NCBI GenBank assembly: GCA_024400295.1
Contig: JAKSNA010000029.1
Location: forward strand, 1 to 35,851
Length of the DNA stretch: 35,851 nt
From: Bacteroidales bacterium
Lineage (GTDB): Bacteria; Bacteroidota; Bacteroidia; Bacteroidales; F082
Direction of reading: 5' to 3'
The position numbers were made by a program, and so were the translations under genes. This document shows, piece after piece, positions 15,276 to 23,787 of this stretch. Position 1 is the first letter of the stretch. Each line of letters starts with the position of its first letter. The notes below the pieces were generated by a model. That model saw only the letters and a program-made list of their open reading frames with translations. It did no database searches and had not been told where the DNA came from.

Positions 15276-16157
15276 ATGATACAAGATAACCAATGCAACA
15301 GGGTGTTCTTTTCCGCCCTGCTTAGGGAACGCTGTCCCATTGCGTTCCGGGGACTGACCGAAGTCCTTGACAAATATGAAATTCCATGGTTTCTCCTTGA
15401 GGGAACAAATGATATCTGGTGCCGGGATTATATGCCAATCCAGATACTTCCGAACCAATTTGTGGGATATGACTATCACCCTGATTATCTGCTCCAAACA
15501 GTAAAGGACAGAGCCACAATAACGGACGGGAACGAGATTTGCAAGAAGTTGGGATATGCTTGCAGCAATATGCTTGGGGCGGTCAAGATAGATGGAGGCA
15601 ATATGGTCAAGGCTGGCGGACGTGCGATAATGACAAGCAAGATTTTCGAGGAAAATCCAAGTGATAACCTGTCTTGGTTCATCCACTATATCGAGAGTGC
15701 TTTTGGTGCAAGGCTTGTCATTCTGCCCTGGGATGCAAACGAGGAGTTCGGCCACTCGGACGGAATATGCCGGTACATCGGCGAGGATAGGGTCTTGCTG
15801 ACGAACTATGCGGACTTCGACAGCAGGATGGCTGAACGATTCCGCAATATCCTGAAGCCTTTCTTCAAACGGGTGGAAGAATTGACTTTCCGCACCAACA
15901 GGAAGCCTCACAAGCACAGCTGGGCCTATATCAACTGGCTTCAGACGGAGCGGGTGCTGATTCTTCCGAAGTTCGGCATTGAGGAGGACGAGCAGGCTTT
16001 TGAGCAGATTTCCCGCCTGATGCCGGAATATGCCGGACGTATCGAGATGGTGGATGCCAGCGACCTTGTAATCCACGGAGGGTGCTTCAACTGCTGCAGC
16101 TGGACAATCAGAGAAGAATCGTGCTATGATTCACCATCAAACGGAAGTGCCTTATGA
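15276..16157 (+). CDS. Agmatine/peptidylarginine deiminase-family protein
   Basis: A 293-residue member of the PAD_porph/agmatine deiminase group of guanidino-modifying enzymes, which hydrolyse a guanidinium group through a covalent thiouronium on Cys. Visible catalytic blocks: DIWCRDYMPIQ with D51, KIDGGNMV (105-111), EEFGHSDGICRY with H160 and D162, and HGGCFNCCSWTI near the end with the candidate nucleophile Cys270 or Cys273. The usual end of agmatine deiminase is GNIHC followed by the C-terminus, so the double-cysteine variant is uncommon. There is no signal peptide, unlike secreted P. gingivalis PPAD, so it acts in the cytosol. Start ATG 15276; an in-frame start at 15219 would overlap the preceding gene. 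The stop overlaps the next ATG (ATGA). The substrate is unknown. Confidence 0.82.
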   Translation: MIQDNQCNRVFFSALLRERCPIAFRGLTEVLDKYEIPWFLLEGTNDIWCRDYMPIQILPNQFVGYDYHPDYLLQTVKDRATITDGNEICKKLGYACSNMLGAVKIDGGNMVKAGGRAIMTSKIFEENPSDNLSWFIHYIESAFGARLVILPWDANEEFGHSDGICRYIGEDRVLLTNYADFDSRMAERFRNILKPFFKRVEELTFRTNRKPHKHSWAYINWLQTERVLILPKFGIEEDEQAFEQISRLMPEYAGRIEMVDASDLVIHGGCFNCCSWTIREESCYDSPSNGSAL

Positions 16158-16927
16158 ACAATGTTTCAATTGAACCCAGTGCCGAGATTTACAAAGGAAG
16201 CTTTTCTTTGAGATTTGCACCAAAACCGGAAGATAAATATGTTCCGAGAAACTATGATGAAGAATGCATCTGCACCGGATTGCGCCTGCTGTCAGAAGGG
16301 AAATCGGAAGAGGGATTGAGATGTCTTCTGATTGCCTGGGCCGATGAGGATTTATGGGCGGGAGAACTTTTATCGTACGGATATACTGCAAACTGGTTTG
16401 GTGAGAACGATTACACGAAGGCTCTGCGAATCCTATACAAAATGGTGGACCGAGGCTCTCCGATGGCAATGAATAATCTTGGCACTATGTATATGGAGGG
16501 CTGTGGAGTGAAACGCAGTGACCGCTGGGCCAAGTACTGGTTTGAGAAGGCTGTGGCGCACGGATGCGTATTTGCTATGGTCAATCTTGCCAATATGCTG
16601 ACCATCGGCCCGAAGAAGTACAGGGATTACAGCAGAGCCGTTGAGTTGTTGAAGATGGCTATGGAGAAAGACGACCCGGAGGCCTTCAACATGATGGGTC
16701 TATGCTATCATGAAGGTCGAGGCGTGCCTCAAGATGACACAGAGGCTTTTCATTATTACAAACTCGGTTACGAGAAAGGCGCAGGGCCGGTGTCTGCATA
16801 TAATCTTGGCAGATGCTATTATTTCGGTCGTGGGGTTGATAAGAATCCAGATATAGCCAAGAAATTATTCAAGGAAGCAGAAAATGGAGGATTCCATGTG
16901 CAGTTTTTATCGGACAGTAATAAATAA
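16154..16927 (+). CDS. Sel1-repeat (TPR-like) protein
   Basis: A 257-residue solenoid protein. At least four Sel1-like units are visible at about 102-138, 139-174, 175-210 and 212-247. Typical cores are AMNNLGTMYMEG, AFNMMGLCYHEGRGV and AYNLGRCYYFGRGV. Residues 1-95 form a less regular helical part. There is no signal peptide, so it is probably cytosolic and mediates protein contacts. The ATG overlaps the stop of the deiminase-family gene by four bases (ATGA), so the two are translated together and may act together. A strong hairpin follows the stop codon. Confidence 0.88.
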   Translation: MNNVSIEPSAEIYKGSFSLRFAPKPEDKYVPRNYDEECICTGLRLLSEGKSEEGLRCLLIAWADEDLWAGELLSYGYTANWFGENDYTKALRILYKMVDRGSPMAMNNLGTMYMEGCGVKRSDRWAKYWFEKAVAHGCVFAMVNLANMLTIGPKKYRDYSRAVELLKMAMEKDDPEAFNMMGLCYHEGRGVPQDDTEAFHYYKLGYEKGAGPVSAYNLGRCYYFGRGVDKNPDIAKKLFKEAENGGFHVQFLSDSNK

Positions 16928-16979
16928 AAATCGCTTCGCGAAATGTCTGTAAATCAACATGATTTCGCGAAGCGATTTT
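16927..16979. terminator. Bidirectional terminator, perfect 18-bp hairpin
   Basis: The arms 16927-16944 and 16962-16979 are exact reverse complements over 18 bp, with a 17-nt loop. The outer end of each arm is AAAA/TTTT, so a U-run follows the GC-rich core on either strand. It sits between the convergent Sel1 and M3 peptidase genes and can serve both. Confidence 0.88.
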
Positions 16980-17004
16980 CATTTCACGCCTTGGCGTGTC
17001 ACAT

Positions 17005-19137
17005 TTACTTCAGTCCGTGTTTCTTCAGGAATCCGTCGAGACTCGGCTCCTGACCGCGGAATTTCTTGTACTGAACCATTCCTTCGTCGTTGCCGCATTC
17101 CTGCAAACAGTTGAGTCTGAATGACTTTGCGAGTTCGGGGTTGAACAGGTTGCCTGATTGTTTGAAGTAATTGAAAGCGTCGGTGTCGAGCACTTCCGCC
17201 CAGTAATAGACGTAATAACCGGCTGCATAGCCGCCTCCGAAGATGTGCCCGTAATACGTGCTTCTGTAACGCGGCACGATTTCGTCGATGAGGCCGATTT
17301 TGTCCATCGCCTCTTTCTCGAAAGCGTTGATGTCCAAGTCTTTGACTTCTTTCACTTTGTGATATTCCATGTCTAAGATTGCAGCCGCGAGGAACTCCAC
17401 GGTGTTAAAGCCTTGGTTGAAGTTGCCGCTGTTTTCGAGCTTGTTAATCAAGGAATCCGGCATCACTTCGTTTGTCTGATAATGTTTCGCGTACATGCGT
17501 ATGACTTCGGGGTCGTTGGCCCATTCCTCCATGATTTGGGAAGGAAGCTCGACATAATCGCGCGGGACGTTGCCGCAAGTCCTTGTGTATCTGCCTTCTG
17601 AGAAGAAAGCGTGGAGGCTGTGTCCGAACTCATGCCACATCGTCTCAGTCTCGTCCCAGTTGAGCAGTGATGGCTTGTCGCCTGTCGCGGGCGTGAAGTT
17701 CATCACAAGCTGCACCAGGGCCGGATGACGCACGCCGTCGATGTCGTAGCCGCCTTCGCGGAACGAGGTGCACCATGCGCCGGTGCCTTTGCTCGCGCGC
17801 GGGAAGTAGTCGAGGTAGAGCAGACCTAATGTCGTGCCGTCGGCTTCCTTGACTTCAAATGTCTCAATGCCGTCGAAATAGACCGGGATGTCGGTTCTTT
17901 TTTCAAATGAGATGCCGTATAACTTGTTGGCGGCCATGAACATGCCGTTGCGCACGTTGTCGAGCGAGAGGTAAGGCTTGAGCTGGTTTTCGTCGAAGTC
18001 GTACTTCGCCTTGCGCAGCTTCTCGGCGTAGAACCACCAGTCCCACGAGGCGAGTTTGAAGCCCGCGCCTTCATTGTCGGCGATGGCCTGCATCTCGGCG
18101 AGTTCCTTCTTGGCGACATTCAAAGCCGGCTCGAAAAGATTGGCGAGGAAGTTGTCAACGGTCGGGACGTCTTTCGCCATGTTGTTTGCCAATACGAACG
18201 ATGCATAGTCTTCATAACCAAGAAGTTGTGCTTTCTGCAAACGCAGATTCACAATCTCGTTGATGACTTTCTTGTTGTCGTTGGCATTGTCGTTGTTGCA
18301 GCGGTTGATGTAACCTTTGTAAAGTTTCTCGCGGAGTGCGCGGTTTTCGGCGTAGGTGAGGAACGGAATCATGCTCGGTTTGGCGGTGGTGAAGACGTAC
18401 TTGTCTGTAAGTCCCTCGGCTTCAGCCTGTTGCGCGGCAGCTGCGATGTTCGCTTCCGGAAGCCCGGCGAGGTCTTCGGCGTTATCGACGACCATCTTGA
18501 ACGCCGCATTCTCGGCGAGCATGTTCTGGTTGAACTGGAGGTTCACGAGCGACAGGCGTTCGTTGATCTGACGCAGCCTGGCTTGGTCTTCGTCGTTGAG
18601 GCCGGCACCGCCGCGGATGAAGTCGCTGTAATATTTCTCGACGACGCGGTTCTGCTGCCCGTCGAGATTCATCTCGGCGCGATGGTCGTAAACGTATTTG
18701 ATCTTCTCGAACAGCTTGGCGTTCATCGCGATGTCGTCGCTGTGAGCTGAAATGAGCGGTGACAGTTCCTCCGCGATTTTCTGTATCTCGTCGTCGCTCA
18801 TGCACTCCATCATGTTGTAGAAGACGCCCGCGACGCCGCCGAGAAGCTCGCCCGACTTGTCGTATGCCCAGATCGTGTTCTCGAATGTAGGTGTCTCCGT
18901 GTTGCTGCAGATGGCTTCAATCTCAGCTTTCTGCTGTTTCATGCCTTCGATGAATGCCGGCTTGTAATGCTCGATTTTGATCTTGTCGAATGCAGGCGCG
19001 CCGAACGGCAACTCACTCTCAACAAAGAAAGGATTCTGTTCGGCATCTTTTGTCTTTGTGCCGCAACTGTCTGAATTGCAGGCGTTTAATCCTATGATAC
19101 CCATAGCGCAAAATGTTATTAAATGTTTTACTTTCAT
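17005..19137 (-). CDS. M3-family zinc peptidase (peptidyl-dipeptidase Dcp-like), lipoprotein
   Basis: A 710-residue oligopeptidase of the thimet/Dcp family. The zinc motif HEFGHSLHAFF begins at residue 502, with the third ligand in the downstream FNTVEFLAAAILDMEYH region. The sequence around FYNMMECMSDDE and QLLGYEDYASFVLAN is typical of Dcp. The N-terminus, MKVKHLITFCAMGIIGLNAC, looks like a lipoprotein signal with lipidated Cys20, so it is probably anchored in the periplasm or outer membrane and degrades peptides there. It is a single-gene unit with its own -7 box and ends at the shared hairpin. Confidence 0.94.
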   Translation of the reverse strand: MKVKHLITFCAMGIIGLNACNSDSCGTKTKDAEQNPFFVESELPFGAPAFDKIKIEHYKPAFIEGMKQQKAEIEAICSNTETPTFENTIWAYDKSGELLGGVAGVFYNMMECMSDDEIQKIAEELSPLISAHSDDIAMNAKLFEKIKYVYDHRAEMNLDGQQNRVVEKYYSDFIRGGAGLNDEDQARLRQINERLSLVNLQFNQNMLAENAAFKMVVDNAEDLAGLPEANIAAAAQQAEAEGLTDKYVFTTAKPSMIPFLTYAENRALREKLYKGYINRCNNDNANDNKKVINEIVNLRLQKAQLLGYEDYASFVLANNMAKDVPTVDNFLANLFEPALNVAKKELAEMQAIADNEGAGFKLASWDWWFYAEKLRKAKYDFDENQLKPYLSLDNVRNGMFMAANKLYGISFEKRTDIPVYFDGIETFEVKEADGTTLGLLYLDYFPRASKGTGAWCTSFREGGYDIDGVRHPALVQLVMNFTPATGDKPSLLNWDETETMWHEFGHSLHAFFSEGRYTRTCGNVPRDYVELPSQIMEEWANDPEVIRMYAKHYQTNEVMPDSLINKLENSGNFNQGFNTVEFLAAAILDMEYHKVKEVKDLDINAFEKEAMDKIGLIDEIVPRYRSTYYGHIFGGGYAAGYYVYYWAEVLDTDAFNYFKQSGNLFNPELAKSFRLNCLQECGNDEGMVQYKKFRGQEPSLDGFLKKHGLK

Positions 19138-19179
19138 AATTGTTAAATCAATTGAACAATAAATTTAAAATTTCGTCCG

Positions 19180-19187
19180 CAAAATTA
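19180..19187 (-). promoter_or_regulatory. -7 box (TAATTTTG) of the M3 peptidase gene
   Basis: Minus-strand TAATTTTG matches TAnnTTTG, 43 bp upstream of the start at 19137. The rest of the 260-bp divergent gap (19138-19397) holds only this and the debranching-enzyme promoter; I see no other structure. Confidence 0.55.
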
Positions 19188-19353
19188 CAAAAAGTTTGTT
19201 TTGCTGACGACGTTCGGATTTAAGAAAAACATGTACGCCAATCGTGTTCAGTCGGTTGTGACACTCGATGATTTGTTTGAATGACTGCTTCGCTACATGA
19301 TTTTTTAACGAATTAAATTTTCAAAAAATCTTTTCATCTTCCTTTTTTCTTTT

Positions 19354-19361
19354 TATATTTG
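19354..19361 (+). promoter_or_regulatory. -7 box (TATATTTG) of the glycogen cluster
   Basis: Exact TAnnTTTG match 36 bp before ATG 19398. It probably starts the transcript of the whole six-gene run to 29323, since no later gap in that run is long enough for another clear promoter. Confidence 0.6.
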
Positions 19362-19397
19362 CAGGTCAAAATTTTGAAAATTAATCCGCTGAGAAAT

Positions 19398-21368
19398 ATG
19401 GCATACATCTCATTCGACAAGCAACATCTGGTCAACTTGGAGTTTACCATGAACAAGGAAATCCTGAGGTCGAACCGCTCGGGAGCTTTCTATAATACTA
19501 CCGTAATTGGTTGTAACACAAGGAAATACCACGGACTCTTGGTGATGCCGCAGCCTAAACTCGATAATAACAATCATGTGCTTCTGTCGTCGATTGATGA
19601 GACGATTATCGCCAACAAAGAGGAATTTCATCTCGGAGTCCACGAATACAAGGACGGCACGGTGGCACCGCGAGGACATAAATATCTGCGCGAGTTCACC
19701 GCCGAGCCAATCCCAAAGCTGACTTACCGCGTCGGCAGTTCGTTCCTGACTAAGGAATACATATTCGCTGAGAATGAACCGCGCATCCTGATACGTTACA
19801 CGCTGACTGCGGCGGCACAGCCTATCACATTGAGACTCATGCCGTTCCTCGCTTTTCGCAATGTGCACATGGTCACACATGAGAATTATGCGGCAAACAG
19901 AAAATACACCCCGCTTAAAAATGGAGCCGCCTGGCAGATGTATGAGAATTACGACACTCTCTGCTTCCAGATCTCAAAGGCGAATGAATACACCCATTGC
20001 CCTGATTGGTATCGTAACTTGTTTTATATCAGAGAGTTTGAACGTGGATATGATGCCGTTGAAGACCTGTATGTCCCTGGCTTCTTTGAGGTTCAGATGA
20101 AGAAAGGCGACAGCATCGTCGTGTCGGCTGGCATCGAGGAGAAAAATCCTGCTCTTTTCAAGAAACAGTTTGATAATCAGATAGAACACCGCATCCCGCG
20201 CGACAGTTTCGAGCATTGCCTGCAAAATTCGGCGCAGCAGTTCATCATCAAAAACGATGACAGCACGCGTATGTTCGCCGGCTTCCCGTGGTTCGGCTCG
20301 TGCAGCCGCGACACGTTCCTCTCGCTTCCTGGCATCTGCCTCGCAAACGGCGACGAGAAGACATTCAAAGAGATGCTTAAGTACTTCATCGACAGGATGC
20401 AAGGACCGTTTTTCCCGCATAAATATTATCAGAAAAGTCTGTATTACACCGCCGTCGATTCGCCACTGTGGTTCTTCGTCGATATGCAGAAGTACGAGAC
20501 GATGCTCGGCAAGACTAAGAAGTCGATTTGGAAAGAATACGGCGGCGTGATGACAAAAATAATCGAAAGTTTCATCAACGGCACCGACTTCAACGTGAAG
20601 GCGCGCGACAACGGCTTGCTTTATGCCGGAAACGAGAGTCTCGCCCTGACGTGGATGAACGTGTTCTGCGACGGCAAGCCGTGGACACCGAGGACGGGCT
20701 TCGCCATCGAAGTCAATGCGCTGTGGTACAACGCTTTGCGTTACGCCGTCGAGCTTCTTAAAACCGCAGATAAAAAGAATGCACACCTCGCTGAATGGAG
20801 CGGCGTGGCGGGAAAAATCGAGAAATCGTTTGTGGCGACATTCTACGATGAACAATATGACGTTTTCTTTGATTATGTCAATGAAAACGAAAGGAATAAG
20901 ATGGTGCGTCCTAACATGTTGATAGCCAGCTCGATGCCGTATTCGCCGATGAGAGACGAGCTGAAGAAGAAGATTCTCGACATCACCCGTTCGGAGTTGC
21001 TGACAATCAGGGGGTTGCGTTCGCTCTCACCCCGCGAGGAGCGCGAATATCGTGGCGTCACCTTGGGCAATCACCGCGAGCGGGAGCGTGCGTATCATAA
21101 CGGTACCGTATTCCCTTGGCTTATAATGCCTTACGCGGATGCCTGCCTGTCAATCTATGGGAAAGCGGCACTGCCTTATCTCGAAGATTTGTATGATGGC
21201 TTTGAAAAGGCGATCTTCGTCAATGGCATCGGAAGCATCTCGGAGATTTATGACGGCAACCCGCCTCATGAGGCACGTGGCTGTATCTCGCAGTCAACGA
21301 GCGTGGCGGCGCTGCTGTATTTGAAGTATGTTATTGATTCACTGAAAGATAAAAACGTAAAGATATGA
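19398..21368 (+). CDS. Glycogen debranching enzyme (amylo-alpha-1,6-glucosidase, GH133-like)
   Basis: Predicted to hydrolyse alpha-1,6 branch points of stored glucan. In the 656-residue protein the N-terminal domain (about 1-260) has the NRSGAFYNTTVIGCNTRKYHG block with LLVMPQP, typical of the bacterial GDE N-domain. The (alpha/alpha)6 domain has FAGFPWFGSCSRDTFLSLPG, NESLALTWMNVF, and the terminal HNGTVFPWLI and GSISEIYDGNPPHEARGC. I chose ATG 19398 (MAYISFDKQH) because the longer frame from 19359 begins inside the -7 box. The stop overlaps the next start by four bases. The gene order GDE, GT4, GH57 matches the glycogen locus of Bacteroides thetaiotaomicron as I remember it. Confidence 0.92.
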   Translation: MAYISFDKQHLVNLEFTMNKEILRSNRSGAFYNTTVIGCNTRKYHGLLVMPQPKLDNNNHVLLSSIDETIIANKEEFHLGVHEYKDGTVAPRGHKYLREFTAEPIPKLTYRVGSSFLTKEYIFAENEPRILIRYTLTAAAQPITLRLMPFLAFRNVHMVTHENYAANRKYTPLKNGAAWQMYENYDTLCFQISKANEYTHCPDWYRNLFYIREFERGYDAVEDLYVPGFFEVQMKKGDSIVVSAGIEEKNPALFKKQFDNQIEHRIPRDSFEHCLQNSAQQFIIKNDDSTRMFAGFPWFGSCSRDTFLSLPGICLANGDEKTFKEMLKYFIDRMQGPFFPHKYYQKSLYYTAVDSPLWFFVDMQKYETMLGKTKKSIWKEYGGVMTKIIESFINGTDFNVKARDNGLLYAGNESLALTWMNVFCDGKPWTPRTGFAIEVNALWYNALRYAVELLKTADKKNAHLAEWSGVAGKIEKSFVATFYDEQYDVFFDYVNENERNKMVRPNMLIASSMPYSPMRDELKKKILDITRSELLTIRGLRSLSPREEREYRGVTLGNHRERERAYHNGTVFPWLIMPYADACLSIYGKAALPYLEDLYDGFEKAIFVNGIGSISEIYDGNPPHEARGCISQSTSVAALLYLKYVIDSLKDKNVKI

Positions 21369-22657
21369 GAGTACTGATGTTTGGATGGGAGTTCCCGCCT
21401 CATATCACAGGCGGCCTCGGGACAGCATGTTTCGGCATGACCAAAGGTCTCGCGAAGAACGGCGTCGAGGTGCTTTTCGTCGTTCCTAAAGCTCACGGCG
21501 ACGAAGACCAGACCAATGTGCGGCTGCTCAACGCCAGCGACGTCACTGTCAATATCGACAACGAGAAGGACAGAAGCTATTGGGACAGAGTGCAATACAT
21601 GGAGATAGGCTCGAACATCATCCCGTATGTCGGGCCGGAGCAGTTCACCACGATGGTGGAGGAATATCGTCACGCCACCGACCATTTCCACAGCTCGGTG
21701 ATGGCCCCGCGTTATGAGTTCTCTGGCAAATACGGCGCGAACCTCATGGAAGAGGTCGCACGTTATGCGCTGATCGGCTCGTCGTTGGCGACAAAATACG
21801 ACTTCGATGTCATACACGCCCACGACTGGCTGACGTATTCCGCAGGCATCGCCGCCAAGGAGACGACGGGGAAGCCTCTCGTGGTCCACATGCACGCCAC
21901 TGAGTTCGACCGCTCTGGCGAAAATATCAACACCAACGTCTATGCAATAGAAAGACGCGGTATGGAAGCCGCCGACCTTGTCATCACGGTGAGCGACTGG
22001 ACTCGTAACATCGTGATAAACAAATACGGCATCAGTCCGGACAAGGTCATAACAGTGCATAACGCCGTAGAGCCGAGCGATAAGTCGCTTGACGAGTACG
22101 AGCGCAGCGGCCTGAAAGCCAAGGTGGTGACCTTCCTCGGACGAATCACTTACCAGAAAGGCCCTGAATATTTCGTCGAAGCTGCTTACAAGATCCTTCA
22201 GGTTGATCCGACGATACATTTCGTCATGGCAGGGACGGGCGACATGCTCCAGAAAATGGTCAAACGCGTGGCGCAGCTGAAGATCGGAAGTAACTTCCAT
22301 TTCACCGGATTCCTGAAAGGCAACGACGTCGATCAGATGTTTGCGATGAGCGATGTCTTTGTAATGCCTTCAATATCAGAGCCTTTTGGTATCGTACCGC
22401 TTGAGGCAATGCGCCTGAAAGTGCCGGTCATCATCTCCAAACAGTCGGGCGTCTCTGAAGTCGTTCAACACGCACTGAAAGTCGATTTCTGGGACATCAA
22501 CGGCCTCGCCGACGCCATCTACGGCATCTGTAAATACAAGGCGGTGTCGGACATCTTCAGAAATGAAGGGAAGGAAGAGGTCGATAACCTCAAATGGGAA
22601 TACGCCTCGAAGAAAATCAAGGCGGTTTATGAAAAAGCAATCAAAGTAAAAAATTAG
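21365..22657 (+). CDS. GT4-type glycosyltransferase of the glycogen cluster
   Basis: A retaining GT-B glycosyltransferase of 430 residues, probably an alpha-glucan synthase-type enzyme or maltose-forming transferase given its neighbours. The N-terminal Rossmann domain starts MRVLMFGWEFPPHITGGLGT, the glycine-rich acceptor/phosphate loop. It is followed by DVIHAHDWLTYSAGIAA and VHMHATEFDRSG. The C-terminal donor domain has VTFLGRITYQKGPEYFVEA and the EX7E-like block SEPFGIVPLEAM. It overlaps the debranching enzyme by four bases and is followed two bases later by GH57. Donor sugar (UDP- or ADP-glucose) cannot be read from sequence. Confidence 0.88.
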   Translation: MRVLMFGWEFPPHITGGLGTACFGMTKGLAKNGVEVLFVVPKAHGDEDQTNVRLLNASDVTVNIDNEKDRSYWDRVQYMEIGSNIIPYVGPEQFTTMVEEYRHATDHFHSSVMAPRYEFSGKYGANLMEEVARYALIGSSLATKYDFDVIHAHDWLTYSAGIAAKETTGKPLVVHMHATEFDRSGENINTNVYAIERRGMEAADLVITVSDWTRNIVINKYGISPDKVITVHNAVEPSDKSLDEYERSGLKAKVVTFLGRITYQKGPEYFVEAAYKILQVDPTIHFVMAGTGDMLQKMVKRVAQLKIGSNFHFTGFLKGNDVDQMFAMSDVFVMPSISEPFGIVPLEAMRLKVPVIISKQSGVSEVVQHALKVDFWDINGLADAIYGICKYKAVSDIFRNEGKEEVDNLKWEYASKKIKAVYEKAIKVKN

Positions 22658-22659
22658 AT

Positions 22660-23787
22660 ATGAGATCTCTGTGCTTCTATTTCCAAGTGCATCAGCCTTA
22701 CAGACTGCGCACTTACCGGTTCTTCGACATCGGAAAACGTCATTTCTACTTTGACGAATATGCCAGCCGCACAACGATGCAGCGCGTGTCGGAATTGTGC
22801 TATCTTCCAATGAATCAGTTGATTATGAGGAAGATGGAGAAACTTGGCAACAAGCTGAAGTTCGCGTTGTCGTTCTCGGGAACCGTTATCGAACAGATGC
22901 AGCAATATGCTCCTGCGGCCCTCGATAGCTTCCGGAAACTTGTCGCGACAGGCAACGTGGAGGTGCTCGCCGAGACTTATTCGCATTCGATAGCGTCAAT
23001 GGTGAACAAAGACGCTTTCAAGATGCAAGTCTCTGAACATAAGAAACTTATGAAAGATGTGTTCGGGGTGAAGACACGTACTTTCCATAACACCGAACTC
23101 ATTTATTCCAATGAAATCGGCAAGGATGTCTCGGAGATGGGTTTCGACTTGATTTTGACTGAAGGTGCCAAGCACGTCTTGGGGTGGAAGAGTCCTAACT
23201 ATCTGTATGTCAATGCACTCAATCCAAAGATGAAGGTCATGCTCCGTAACTGGAAACTGAGCGATGAGATCGCCTTGAACTTCAGGAACGGGAACTTTAC
23301 CGTTGATAGTTTCGTGGAGATGCTCAACGCCGTCCCGAAAGAGGAGGAAGTCGTCAATATTTTTGTTGATTATGAGACTTTCGGCGCGAATGTCAGTGCC
23401 TCGACAGGCATCTTCGACTTTATGGAATATCTGCCTGAAGCGGTGCTGGAACACACTGATTTTCAGTTTGTTGAGCCACATCAGATAGCCGACAAGCTCC
23501 AGCCGATGGGAGTGTTCGACGCACCGATACCGCTCTCGTGCCGCGATGAGGAACGCGACATGTCAACGTGGATGGGGAACGACCTTCAGGACGATGCGAT
23601 TGAGACGCTGTATTCCAATTTCAGAAAGGTGAAAACCTCTAAGGATGAGGAACTTATGCGCGACTGGAACGCTTTGCAGTCATCGGAGAACTTCGCCGAA
23701 ATGTGCACGAAACACAGCGGCGGGACACCATACGATTTTTACATCAACTACATGAATATATTAACTGATTTTAAAAACAGAATTTAA
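22660..23787 (+). CDS. GH57 family alpha-amylase / glucanotransferase
   Basis: A 375-residue GH57 enzyme acting on alpha-glucan. The family's conserved regions are readable: HQPYR at 11-15, SFSG(T) at 71-75, ETYSHS at 105-110, HNTELIY with probable nucleophile E146, and FVDYETFG with probable acid/base D237. It lacks a signal peptide, so it works on cytosolic glycogen or maltodextrin. It starts two bases after the GT4 stop, and the following giant gene starts immediately at its own stop codon. Whether it hydrolyses, transfers or branches is not decided by the motifs. Confidence 0.92.
   Translation: MRSLCFYFQVHQPYRLRTYRFFDIGKRHFYFDEYASRTTMQRVSELCYLPMNQLIMRKMEKLGNKLKFALSFSGTVIEQMQQYAPAALDSFRKLVATGNVEVLAETYSHSIASMVNKDAFKMQVSEHKKLMKDVFGVKTRTFHNTELIYSNEIGKDVSEMGFDLILTEGAKHVLGWKSPNYLYVNALNPKMKVMLRNWKLSDEIALNFRNGNFTVDSFVEMLNAVPKEEEVVNIFVDYETFGANVSASTGIFDFMEYLPEAVLEHTDFQFVEPHQIADKLQPMGVFDAPIPLSCRDEERDMSTWMGNDLQDDAIETLYSNFRKVKTSKDEELMRDWNALQSSENFAEMCTKHSGGTPYDFYINYMNILTDFKNRI

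Noticed and set aside
15258..16076. 272-residue minus-strand reading frame
   Set aside because: Antisense of the deiminase-family gene; no recognisable domain.
19974..20855. 293-residue minus-strand reading frame
   Set aside because: Antisense of the debranching enzyme; compositionally odd and without motifs.
21266..22300. 344-residue minus-strand reading frame
   Set aside because: It lies wholly opposite the GT4 gene and the end of the debranching gene, which have strong family motifs. It shows no motif of its own and arises from GC-rich third positions.
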